Assembly: GCA_934149465.1 (NCBI GenBank)
Contig: CAKPEZ010000002.1
Coordinates: 62,001-126,000 of the forward strand
Origin: an uncultured Bacilli bacterium
GTDB lineage: Bacteria > Bacillota_I > Bacilli_A > RF39 > UBA660
Direction of reading: 5' to 3'
Length of the DNA: 64,000 nt
Shown one piece after another: positions 18,085-25,599 of the stretch (its first letter is position 1; every line of letters starts with the position of its first letter). Under the pieces are notes generated by a model, which was not told where the DNA came from, did no database searches, and was given only the letters and a program-made list of their open reading frames with translations. The position numbers and the translations under genes were made by a program.

Positions 18085-18567
18085 ATGAAGAAAAAAGTAT
18101 TATTTATATCTAGTACTGGTGGACATTTAGATGAATTACTCCAATTAAAAGAAATGTTTCCTAAGTATGATTATCATATAATTACAGAAAAGACCAAATC
18201 TAATTTAAGCTTAAAAAAGAAATATCCTAAAAGAGTAAATTATTTGGTATATGGTAGTTATACTACAAAATTAAATAAACTTATCTATCCATTTAAATTA
18301 TTATATAATACTATTAAATCTTTTATTCTTTATTTAAAGATAAGACCTAAGTATATAGTATCAACAGGTGCTCATACAGCAGGACCTATGTGTTTAATTG
18401 GACACATCTTTGGTAGTAAAATTATTTATATTGAAACATTTGCAAACAGTAAAACTCAAAGTAAGACAGGTAAAATAGTTTATAAATTTGCGGATCTATT
18501 TATAGTACAATGGGAAAGCTTATTAGAATTATATCCAAATGCTATATATGGAGGATGGATATTCTAA
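18085..18567 (+). CDS. PssD/Alg14-type subunit of a two-part glycosyltransferase
   Basis: Membrane-docking half of a split GT-B (GT1/GT28-like) transferase. The start VLFISSTGGHLDELLQL is the Alg14 signature; a hydrophobic hairpin around LYNTIKSFILYLKI anchors it, and VSTGAHTAGP, IETFANS and the final YGGWIF are typical of PssD/Cps14F. Length (160) is usual. It works only with the donor-binding partner encoded just downstream. In capsule systems the pair adds the second sugar (often galactose) to the first lipid-linked sugar; here specificity is inferred from family only. Confidence 0.9.
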   Translation: MKKKVLFISSTGGHLDELLQLKEMFPKYDYHIITEKTKSNLSLKKKYPKRVNYLVYGSYTTKLNKLIYPFKLLYNTIKSFILYLKIRPKYIVSTGAHTAGPMCLIGHIFGSKIIYIETFANSKTQSKTGKIVYKFADLFIVQWESLLELYPNAIYGGWIF

Positions 18568-18629
18568 TGAAAGTTATAGAAAATATAAAACGAAAGGAAT
18601 CAATTTAGATTGATTATGCGTGAATAAAA
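18567..18629 (+). other. Coupled mini-ORF and hairpin leader between pssD and pssE
   Basis: An ATG overlaps the pssD stop (TAATG at 18565-18569) and opens a 13-codon frame ending at 18608. AAAGGA follows at about 18592, then a perfect 7-bp inverted repeat AATCAAT-TTAG-ATTGATT (18598-18615), then an ATG opening a 3-codon frame, and finally the pssE start. If the hairpin forms it would change the distance between the ribosome site and the start codons. Whether this controls PssE levels is inference. Confidence 0.35.
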
Positions 18630-19108
18630 TGATTTTAGTAACTTTAGGTACTCAAGATAAACCTTTTACCAGACTTTTAGATTCTGTTCAAAAAGAAATA
18701 GATAATGGAAATATCAAAGATAAAGTGATAGTCCAAGCTGGTTATACTAAATATAACAGTGATGAAATGGAAATATTTGATTTAATAGATAGAGATAAAT
18801 TTAGTGAATTAATTAAATCTTGCGATCTTTTAATTACTCACGGAGGAGTAGGTTCTATTCTAACTGGACTTAAAAATAATAAAAAACTTATTGTTTGTCC
18901 TAGACTTGCTAAATATCATGAACATATGAATGATCATCAAATTCAAATAGTAGATCGTTTCTATGAGGAAGGATATATTTTAAGATATAATGATGGTGAT
19001 AATTTAGCTGACGTTTTAAAGCAAAGTGATAATTTCAAACCTAAAAAATTTAAAAGTAATACTGATAAATTTATAAGTATAATAGAAAACTATATTGATA
19101 ATAACTAA
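18629..19108 (+). CDS. PssE/Alg13-type subunit of a two-part glycosyltransferase
   Basis: Donor-binding half of the PssD/PssE transferase. It begins MILVTLGTQDKPFTRLLD, the classical Alg13/PssE start, and contains LLITHGGVGSI (nucleotide-sugar site) and CPRLAKYHEHMNDHQIQIV. The ATG at 18629 is preferred because it gives the conserved N-terminus; a GTG at 18620 has no better ribosome site. The 61-bp gap to pssD holds a hairpin and mini-ORFs. With pssD it forms one active enzyme on the inner face of the membrane. Confidence 0.9.
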   Translation: MILVTLGTQDKPFTRLLDSVQKEIDNGNIKDKVIVQAGYTKYNSDEMEIFDLIDRDKFSELIKSCDLLITHGGVGSILTGLKNNKKLIVCPRLAKYHEHMNDHQIQIVDRFYEEGYILRYNDGDNLADVLKQSDNFKPKKFKSNTDKFISIIENYIDNN

Positions 19109-19134
19109 AAGCGATCGAAAATGATCGCTTTTTA
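19107..19134 (+). terminator. Rho-independent terminator after pssE
   Basis: Perfect stem AAAGCGATC / GATCGCTTT with a 6-nt loop and T run; it ends the first polysaccharide locus. Confidence 0.88.
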
Positions 19135-19148
19135 TGTTCTTTTATCTC

Positions 19149-19177
19149 TTGCTTAGAAATATAAAATAAGCTATAAT
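19149..19177 (+). promoter_or_regulatory. SigA promoter of the 19202 gene
   Basis: TTGCTT (19149-19154), 17-bp spacer and TATAAT (19172-19177). The downstream ribosome site AGGAG is at 19186-19190. Confidence 0.65.
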
Positions 19178-19201
19178 TATATCATAGGAGATTATACGTA
19201 T

Positions 19202-19738
19202 ATGAATAAAATTGTAATGGATAACATAGATAAGGGGTGTATGCCTACTTTAAATAAATACATAAAAGAGCAATTAATAGGGGCGATTATAAAATACGTT
19301 ATTTCAAAAGATAGCAGTTATTTTACTGATGAATATAATGCTAGAAATATTATAAATTCACTTTCTCCTAATGATTTTAAACAAGCTTTATTAGAACATG
19401 TAGTAAAATTAGATGCTATAAAGCCAATACAAGAATTAAGATATCTTTATGACTTTGGTAAAGATTATGCTTCTCATAGCATTGGCGAAACTGAGCTTAG
19501 ATTATATGAAACACTTGAAATAGCAGTAGATGATGTTTTTAATATAGGGGCAGTTAATGATGCTTATAAGATTATTACTTATGACCAAAATGCTCTTTAT
19601 AATGTAGTTGAATCTTTTGTTGAATTTCGTTATATTAAAGGTCAAAGACATGAGTTAGATACTAGATATTTAGAAGATGATTTGCATAAACAAATCATTT
19701 GGAAGATAGAAGATTACTTCCGAATAAATAATGTATAA
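19202..19738 (+). CDS. Conserved-looking hypothetical soluble protein
   Basis: A 178-residue protein I do not recognise. It has no signal peptide or membrane segment and appears mostly alpha-helical, with a mix of acidic residues and aromatics (for example KPIQELRYLYDFGKDYASHSIGETELRLYETLE). A good promoter and AGGAG ribosome site precede the ATG, and codon use matches the neighbours, so it is a real gene. It is the first gene of a short run with rpoZ and recX; no terminator is obvious between them. No function is proposed. Confidence 0.75.
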   Translation: MNKIVMDNIDKGCMPTLNKYIKEQLIGAIIKYVISKDSSYFTDEYNARNIINSLSPNDFKQALLEHVVKLDAIKPIQELRYLYDFGKDYASHSIGETELRLYETLEIAVDDVFNIGAVNDAYKIITYDQNALYNVVESFVEFRYIKGQRHELDTRYLEDDLHKQIIWKIEDYFRINNV

Positions 19739-19803
19739 TTAGTGTAAAAAAACTTGTAAAGAATAAAATTATAGAGTATCCTTATAATAGGAGTGTGATA
19801 ATA

Positions 19804-20001
19804 GTGATATATCCATCAATAGATCTTATTTTAAACATAGTACCATCTAAGTATGAATTAGTTCATATTGTTGCTAAAAGAAGTTTAGAAATGGCTAAAA
19901 CAGGGTACTATCAGATGAAAGAGGATGAGTATAAGTCAAAAAAGAATGCAGGGAGAGCTTTGGAAGAGATATACGCAAATTTGATACATATTAAAAAATA
20001 G
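19804..20001 (+). CDS. rpoZ: RNA polymerase omega subunit
   Basis: Small accessory subunit that helps assemble and stabilise RNA polymerase by holding the beta-prime subunit. The sequence YPSIDLILNIVPSKYELVHI followed by VAKRSLEMA and AGRALEEI is the omega signature; about 65 residues is the usual Firmicute length. The GTG at 19804 is preferred: AGGAG lies at 19789-19793, ten bases upstream, and the protein then begins at the conserved YPSID. An earlier GTG at 19795 abuts the ribosome site. In many Firmicutes rpoZ neighbours gmk and priA; here recX follows instead. Confidence 0.92.
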   Translation: MIYPSIDLILNIVPSKYELVHIVAKRSLEMAKTGYYQMKEDEYKSKKNAGRALEEIYANLIHIKK

Positions 20002-20033
20002 TATCATTTTTTTCTTATCTAGGGGGAGATAAA

Positions 20034-20801
20034 ATGGAAATATTAAAATATCGTAAGTTAAAAAATAATCAAATTAAGATAATTTTTAAAGATAAAAGTG
20101 AACTTCTTACTTATGAAGATGTTTTATTAAAAAATAATATTCTTCTAAAAAAAGAACTTAATGAAGAAGATCTTTTTAATATATCTAATGATAATTGGAT
20201 AGTAGGGTGCTACTATGATGCTTTAAAATACTTATCTCATAGACTTCGCTCTATAAAAGAGACTATAGACTATCTAAATAAAAAAAATTATCCTAGTAAT
20301 ATAATAAGTGATAATATAGATAAACTTATTAAACAAGGATATCTTAATGATAAAAGATATATATCTTCATACATAAATGATAAAATATCTTTTTCTTCAT
20401 TAGGACCATTAAAGATAAAACAAGAATTATTAAAATTAATTGATGATCCTAGTACAATAGATGAATCTTTAAGTAAAATAGACTCTTTATTATTAGAAGA
20501 AAAAGTAAATAAAATAATAACTAGATTAATAAAGTCTAATAAAACTAAAAGTGGAAGCATCTTAAAAAAGAAAATCTATACTTATTTAATTAGTTTAGGA
20601 TATGATAAAGAAATTATCATAAGAAATATGAGTAAATATAGTTTTTCTAATAATAAGAATAATCTTAATAATGACTATCAAAAACTATTTAAGAAGTATC
20701 AAAATAAGTATGATGAGAATAAATTAAAATATGTCATAACGCAAAAATTATTATTAAAGGGATATACAAAAGATGAAATAAATGGTATTATTATATTATA
20801 A
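20034..20801 (+). CDS. recX: Regulatory protein RecX
   Basis: Binds RecA filaments and limits or remodels them during recombination and the SOS response. The 255-residue protein consists of repeated three-helix modules; the first carries YDALKYLSHRLRSIKETIDYL, a recognisable variant of the RecX pattern AL..L..R.RS..El, followed by IDKLIKQGYLNDKRYI. Four to five modules fit the long Firmicute form. GGGGGAG lies 7 bp before the ATG. recA is not in the window. Confidence 0.85.
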   Translation: MEILKYRKLKNNQIKIIFKDKSELLTYEDVLLKNNILLKKELNEEDLFNISNDNWIVGCYYDALKYLSHRLRSIKETIDYLNKKNYPSNIISDNIDKLIKQGYLNDKRYISSYINDKISFSSLGPLKIKQELLKLIDDPSTIDESLSKIDSLLLEEKVNKIITRLIKSNKTKSGSILKKKIYTYLISLGYDKEIIIRNMSKYSFSNNKNNLNNDYQKLFKKYQNKYDENKLKYVITQKLLLKGYTKDEINGIIIL

Positions 20802-20823
20802 TGATAATAGGAGTGATCTTAAT

Positions 20824-22623
20824 ATGAAAGAACATTTTAAGAAATTAATTAGTAATAAGTTTTTCCTAATAGCCCTAATAGCACTTATTATAATAATATT
20901 AGGAATAGGCTTTACTTATGCCTGGTTAACTTGGCAAAGTGAAAAGAATACTAAATTTACTTTAAGTATTGATACTTATACTGATGTTTTATTTTCTGGT
21001 GGTAATGAAATAAATGCAACAGGAATAGGACCTGTTGTTTCAGAAGATCAAGGAGAGATAATGACTTTCCAAATTTTAAAGAAAAATGATACAGAAGTTC
21101 CTATTAGTGTAACATTTACTCCAACAACTTTGCCAGATGCTTTAAAAGAAGAATCTTTTAAATATAAATTATATAGTAGTACTTCTTTAAATGGAAATTA
21201 CTCTTTAGTGGCAGAAGGAAATTTCTCTAACAAAGTACAAGGAACAAACTTTGTAATAGGAAATATTGATGTAAGTGAAACTACTTATTTTAAATTAATC
21301 TTTTACATTGATGGAAATATGTTAAATCCAAGTACTATGAAGAATCAAACATTAGCAGGAACAGTTATAATAAAAGGGGATTCTACTATTTGTACTGCTA
21401 AAGAAGTTACTCCAAATAGTCCATCTCTTGCTGAAGGAATGATTCCAGTTAAATGGGATGGAACTAATTGGGTAAAAGCAGATTCTACTAACTCTAATAA
21501 TGATTGGTATGATTATAGTTCTAAGAAATGGGCAAACGTAGTAATGGTAAAGACTTCTAGCAGAAGTAAATATATGAGTGCAGTAACTGGAACTACTATA
21601 ACTGAATCAGATGTTTTAGCATACTATGTTTGGATTCCAAGATATAGTTATAAATTATTTAATGTTAATTCAGAAGTAATAGATCCAATCGAAATTTGTA
21701 TGCAATTTGAACCATCTACTGAGCCAAAATCAACAGGTTCAAACAACGGAGAATGGCTTACTCATCCAGCCTTTACTTTTGGTACTACTGAATTAGATGG
21801 AATCTGGGTAGGAAAGTTTGAAACAAGTGGAACAGCTTCTGCACCAACAATAAAAGCTGGTTTAAATAGCTTGGTAAATCAAAAAGTTTCAGCCCAGTTT
21901 GCAACATCTCAAAAGTTTACAAGCGGAACTACTTATTTAACAGCAAATGGAGTATCTAAAGTAGATGCTCATATGATGAAAAACATCGAATGGGGAGCAG
22001 TTGCCTATTTAAAACAAAGTAAATATGGCTTAGGTTTAACAGAGATAGGTAACAATGCTTATTATAGTATATATAAGGCAGGATGTGGTCCAGCAAGTGA
22101 AACTGACTTAACTAGTATAACTACTACTTGCACATCATATACAAGTGTAGCCGGAATAAAATCTTCAACAACCGGAAATATTTACGGAGTATATGATATG
22201 GCAGGAGGAGCACTTGAATATGTAATGGGAGTAATGCAAGATAATACTAATACGAGTGCTCCAATGTCAGGATATAGTACTTCTAGTAATTCAGGTTTTA
22301 CTGGTAAAGTTTATGCTAAGGGAAACTATACTTCATATACTGGTACAGCATTTCCCAATACTAAGTATTATGACCTATATGCTTTTGGAACAACTTATAA
22401 TGATTCATCTGCTTATGCAAGAAGAATCTTAGGTGATGCAACTAGTGAAACTAGAGGCTGGTATTCTGACAATATGGAGTTCGCTTATGCCGAGGGTCCT
22501 TGGTTCGTACGCGGTGGTCGCGCTTTCGATGGTTCTAAGGCGGGCGTCTTCTATGCGAACAAAGGCGACGGTAATTCCTCCGGGGCCCTTTCCTTTCGCT
22601 CCGTTCTTGCCCTAGGTGCTTAA
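20824..22623 (+). CDS. Surface protein with C-type-lectin-like variable C-terminus (DGR-target-like)
   Basis: A 599-residue exported protein. Residues about 9-31 are a single membrane segment or signal, with ITYAW-like FTYAWLTWQSE just after. A beta-rich domain follows to about 195, then a large domain with YVWIPRYSYKLF, GIWVGKFETSG and IYGVYDMAGGALEYV, ending in a lectin/FGE-like tail: RGG (564-566), AGVFYAN, and SFRSVLA. Tails of this type are the variable region of diversity-generating retroelement targets. The last 120 coding bases are 58% G+C with only 14 adenines and use CGC, GGC, TCC and TTC codons, unlike the rest of the gene. The ATG at 20824 has AGGAGTGAT upstream. No reverse transcriptase is in the window. 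Confidence 0.75.
   Translation: MKEHFKKLISNKFFLIALIALIIIILGIGFTYAWLTWQSEKNTKFTLSIDTYTDVLFSGGNEINATGIGPVVSEDQGEIMTFQILKKNDTEVPISVTFTPTTLPDALKEESFKYKLYSSTSLNGNYSLVAEGNFSNKVQGTNFVIGNIDVSETTYFKLIFYIDGNMLNPSTMKNQTLAGTVIIKGDSTICTAKEVTPNSPSLAEGMIPVKWDGTNWVKADSTNSNNDWYDYSSKKWANVVMVKTSSRSKYMSAVTGTTITESDVLAYYVWIPRYSYKLFNVNSEVIDPIEICMQFEPSTEPKSTGSNNGEWLTHPAFTFGTTELDGIWVGKFETSGTASAPTIKAGLNSLVNQKVSAQFATSQKFTSGTTYLTANGVSKVDAHMMKNIEWGAVAYLKQSKYGLGLTEIGNNAYYSIYKAGCGPASETDLTSITTTCTSYTSVAGIKSSTTGNIYGVYDMAGGALEYVMGVMQDNTNTSAPMSGYSTSSNSGFTGKVYAKGNYTSYTGTAFPNTKYYDLYAFGTTYNDSSAYARRILGDATSETRGWYSDNMEFAYAEGPWFVRGGRAFDGSKAGVFYANKGDGNSSGALSFRSVLALGA
22476..22620 (+). other. Candidate DGR variable region (GC-rich, adenine-depleted)
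   Basis: Hand count over 22501-22620 gives 70 G or C and 14 A of 120, against roughly 28% G+C and well over 30% A in adjacent coding strand. The shift begins near 22476 and stops at the stop codon. It encodes residues about 551-599, including RGGRAFDGSKAGVFYAN and SFRSVLA. Loss of A on the coding strand is what adenine-directed mutagenic retrohoming would leave. The boundary positions are approximate and the template repeat is not present here. Confidence 0.6.
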
Positions 22624-22630
22624 AGCACCT
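22614..22630 (+). repeat. Hairpin with the stop codon as its loop
   Basis: AGGTGCT and AGCACCT form a perfect 7-bp stem; the 3-nt loop is exactly the TAA stop of the variable protein. GC-rich hairpins just after the variable region are needed for efficient retrohoming in studied DGRs, so this fits, although the loop is shorter than those known. Confidence 0.6.
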
Positions 22631-22700
22631 ATTGCTCTTTGGACTAGGAAAAGTAAAAGTAAATAAATAAAGGAAGTAAGAGAAAACATAGCTTAAAGGG

Positions 22701-22746
22701 AAGTCCGTCAATTTCGCATTAAAGAGAGGACGAAATTGACGGACTT
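22701..22746 (+). repeat. Perfect 16-bp inverted repeat downstream of the variable protein
   Basis: AAGTCCGTCAATTTCG (22701-22716) and its exact complement (22731-22746) flank a 14-nt purine-rich loop. No T run follows, so it is not a normal terminator. It could be a cruciform, an RNA-processing hairpin or the end of an element. No second copy was noticed in the window. Confidence 0.7.
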
Positions 22747-22761
22747 GGGCCTTATATAAAT

Positions 22762-22776
22762 AGCTTATTATAAGCT
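22762..22776. repeat. Perfect 15-bp palindrome in the noncoding stretch
   Basis: AGCTTAT-T-ATAAGCT, 7-bp arms round one base. It lies 15 bp beyond the 16-bp inverted repeat; role unknown. Confidence 0.45.
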
Positions 22777-22792
22777 GTATAATAAAAAGTCA

Positions 22793-22842
22793 TAAACATT
22801 TTAAAGTTAAAAAGTCATAACTTTAAGATGTTTATTTTTTTC
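22793..22842 (+). terminator. Rho-independent terminator downstream of the variable protein
   Basis: TAAACAT-TTAAAGTT (22793-22808) pairs with AACTTTAA-ATGTTTA (22819-22834) with one mismatch, then a T run. AAAAAGTCATAA occurs twice around the left arm. It lies 170 bp after the stop, so the transcript would carry all hairpins between. Confidence 0.75.
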
Positions 22843-22875
22843 TTTATAACAAAAAATTATAAATGTTAAAATAAA

Positions 22876-22909
22876 AACCTCGTTTTTCTTATGTCCAAGA
22901 AACGGGGTT
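22876..22909. repeat. GC-rich hairpin before polA, possible small RNA element
   Basis: AACCTCGTTT..CTT pairs with AAGAAACGGGGTT through 13 bp with a 2-nt bulge and a G-T pair. No T run follows. The gene-free stretch 22624-23016 otherwise holds only the repeats and terminator listed and the polA promoter; no known RNA family was recognised. Confidence 0.45.
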
Positions 22910-22970
22910 CATATCAATTATTATCAGTTTTTTGTATTTGGATATATTTATAATATTTTGCTGGAAGGAC

Positions 22971-22999
22971 TTTATATATTAAGCTTTTCGTGATATAAT
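22971..22999 (+). promoter_or_regulatory. Promoter of polA
   Basis: TTTATA (22971-22976), 17-bp spacer and TATAAT (22994-22999) with the extended TG at 22991-22992. The -10 box is 18 bp before the polA ATG. Confidence 0.65.
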
Positions 23000-23016
23000 G
23001 ACGGAAGGTGAGGATA

Positions 23017-25590
23017 ATGAAGAAAGTAATATTAATAGATGGGAATAACTTGTTATTTAGGAGTTATTATGCAACAGCATATAGTGGGAATATGATGAGA
23101 TCTTCTAGTGGAATTCCAACTAATGCGTTATATGGATTTACTAATATGATTAATAAAATTATTAATGAAGAAGATGGAGATTATATATTAGTTGCATTTG
23201 ATAAAGGGAAAACTTTTAGACATGAAGAATATCAAGATTATAAAGGTAAGAGAAGTGAAATGCCTGATGAACTTAGAAAACAGTTTCCTATTGCTAAAGA
23301 ACTTCTTGATTATATGGGAATTAATCATTATGAAGTTGATAATTATGAAGCAGATGATATTGTAGGAACTGTGAGTAAGCTTATTAATAATAATCCTGAT
23401 TTTATTGGGACTATTGTTAGTAGCGATCGTGATTTACTTCAGTTAATTACTAAGAAGATAGAAGTTAAATTACTAAAACAAACAGGATATGTTCGTTTAA
23501 ATGAAGAAGAATTTATTAAAAGTTATGGATTTGATCCAATTAGAATTATTGATTTAAAAGCAATTCAAGGAGATGCTTCTGATAATATTCCTGGAGTAAA
23601 AGGAATAGGAGAAAAAGGAGCACTTAAGTTAATTAGTGAATATAAGACTTTAGAGAATGTGTATGATAATATAGATAATATTACTGGAAGTACTAAGAAT
23701 AAACTTTTAGAATCTAAAGATATGGCTTTCTTTTCTAAGAAACTTGCAACTATTTATCAAGATATAGAACTTCCTTTTGATTTAGAAGATCTTAAATTTA
23801 AAGATAAAGATTTACTTCGGCTTAATGAATTATATAGAAAGTTAGATTTTTATTCTTTTATAAAAGAAAATACTGAAGTAAAAAAAGATGATTATTTAGA
23901 TATAAAAGTTAAAGTAATAGAAGATCTTAGCAAATTAAAATTTACTAAGCCTGTTAGTATTTATTTAGATCTTGATGAAGAGAATTATCATAATGCTAAT
24001 ATTATTGGAATGAGCGTTTATAATGAAGAAGATGCTTGTTATATTAAGTATGATTTATTAAAGAAAAATCCTTCTTTTTTAACATCTATAAGTAAATATA
24101 CATATGATATAAAGAAGGTTTATGTTAGTTTAATTAAGAATAATCTTGATGTTGATAAGTTAGACTTTGATATGATGATTAGCGCTTATTTACTTAATTA
24201 TAATGTTAAAGAAGATATTACTTATTTAATAAATAATAAGAATATAGATCTTCCTTTTATAAGTAAGAAAGATAATATAAGTGAAGAAGAATTTTATAAG
24301 ATTTCTTTAAGAAAAGCTAAGTTTATTTATGATTATTATAAAGAATTTAATGAAGAAATGGAAAGAGAAGGAGTATTATCTTTATATAATGATATTGAAT
24401 ATCCTCTTACTTTTGTTTTGGGAAGAATGGAATTAGAGGGAATAAGTGTTAATAAAGATATCTTACTTGATATGAAGAATAATTATAAAGATAAGCTTAA
24501 AGAGTTAGAAGAAGAGATCTATGTTTTAGCAGGAGAAACTTTTAATATTTCATCTCCTAAACAATTAGGAGAGATCTTATTTGAGAAGTTAAATCTTCCT
24601 TTTGCCAAGAAGAATAAGAAAGGTTATACTACTGATGTTACTATATTAAATAAACTTAAGAGTTATCATCCTATTATAGATAAGATATTAGATTATAGAA
24701 TGCTTATGAAATTATATAATACTTATATAGAAGGACTTTTATCTTCTTCTTCTAAAGATGGAAAGATTCATACTATATATACTCAGACTTTAACTAGAAC
24801 AGGAAGATTATCTTCTATTGAACCTAATTTACAGAATATTCCTGTTCGAAGTGAAGAAGGAAGAAATATAAGAAAGGCCTTTGTTCCTCTTCCTAACAGT
24901 GTTATTTTATCTTCTGATTATTCTCAAATAGAACTTAGAGTATTTGCACATATGTCTAATGTTCCTGATTTAATTGAAGCTTTTAATGAAGAAAAAGATA
25001 TTCATACAAAAACAGCATCTGATATTTTTGGAGTTCCTGAAGAACTTGTTACTAAAGATATGCGAAGAAAAGCTAAAGCAGTTAATTTTGGTATCTTATA
25101 TGGAATAAGTAGTTATGGATTATCTGAAGATCTTGGAATTAACGTTAAAGAAGCTAAAGCTTTTATAGAAAAATATTTAGAAAGTTATCCTGGTATAAAA
25201 AAATATATGGATAAAGAAATAGAAGATGCTCATAAATTTGGTTATGTTAAGACTTTATTTAATAGAAAGAGAATTATTGAAGAGTTAAATAATAAGAATT
25301 ATATGATAAAGTCAATGGGAGAGAGAATGGCTTTAAATACGCCTATTCAAGGTACTAGTGCTGATATATTAAAGCTTGCGATGATTAAAATAGATAAAGA
25401 AATAATTAGAAGAAACTTAAAAAGTAAGATGCTTCTTCAAGTACATGATGAACTTATTTTTAATGTATATCAAGATGAATTAGATGAGATGAAACTTCTA
25501 GTAAAAGATATTATGGAAAATATCTATAAGCTATCTGTACCACTTAAAGTAGATATAGAAGTAGGAAATAATTGGTACGAAGCTAAATAA
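23017..25590 (+). CDS. polA: DNA polymerase I
   Basis: Gap-filling and repair polymerase of 857 residues. Residues about 1-290 form the 5'-3' exonuclease (flap nuclease) domain with ILIDGNNLLFRSYY and SDRDLLQL and GDASDNIPGVKGIGEK. The middle domain (about 300-460) corresponds to the 3'-5' exonuclease, but the first motif reads YLDLDEENYH and the DEDD set is not recognisable, so proofreading is probably lost. The polymerase domain has motif A DYSQIELRVFAHMS, motif B RRKAKAVNFGILYG and motif C LLQVHDELIF. The ATG at 23017 has AAGGTGAGG just upstream; an in-frame GTG at 23008 is inside that site. Genes downstream follow closely. Confidence 0.97.
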   Translation: MKKVILIDGNNLLFRSYYATAYSGNMMRSSSGIPTNALYGFTNMINKIINEEDGDYILVAFDKGKTFRHEEYQDYKGKRSEMPDELRKQFPIAKELLDYMGINHYEVDNYEADDIVGTVSKLINNNPDFIGTIVSSDRDLLQLITKKIEVKLLKQTGYVRLNEEEFIKSYGFDPIRIIDLKAIQGDASDNIPGVKGIGEKGALKLISEYKTLENVYDNIDNITGSTKNKLLESKDMAFFSKKLATIYQDIELPFDLEDLKFKDKDLLRLNELYRKLDFYSFIKENTEVKKDDYLDIKVKVIEDLSKLKFTKPVSIYLDLDEENYHNANIIGMSVYNEEDACYIKYDLLKKNPSFLTSISKYTYDIKKVYVSLIKNNLDVDKLDFDMMISAYLLNYNVKEDITYLINNKNIDLPFISKKDNISEEEFYKISLRKAKFIYDYYKEFNEEMEREGVLSLYNDIEYPLTFVLGRMELEGISVNKDILLDMKNNYKDKLKELEEEIYVLAGETFNISSPKQLGEILFEKLNLPFAKKNKKGYTTDVTILNKLKSYHPIIDKILDYRMLMKLYNTYIEGLLSSSSKDGKIHTIYTQTLTRTGRLSSIEPNLQNIPVRSEEGRNIRKAFVPLPNSVILSSDYSQIELRVFAHMSNVPDLIEAFNEEKDIHTKTASDIFGVPEELVTKDMRRKAKAVNFGILYGISSYGLSEDLGINVKEAKAFIEKYLESYPGIKKYMDKEIEDAHKFGYVKTLFNRKRIIEELNNKNYMIKSMGERMALNTPIQGTSADILKLAMIKIDKEIIRRNLKSKMLLQVHDELIFNVYQDELDEMKLLVKDIMENIYKLSVPLKVDIEVGNNWYEAK

Positions 25591-25599
25591 AGGGAATTT

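Noticed and set aside
20288..20560. Minus-strand 90-codon hydrophobic frame inside recX
   Set aside because: Hydrophobicity arises from the antisense of A-rich Lys/Asn codons; recX itself is well supported.
22433..22615. Second open frame of 60 codons inside the variable region
   Set aside because: It is in another register of the GC-rich segment; the main frame ends in a family-typical tail and has its ribosome site far upstream.
22701..22746. 16-bp inverted repeat as a transcription terminator
   Set aside because: No T run follows; a proper terminator lies about 50 bp further on.
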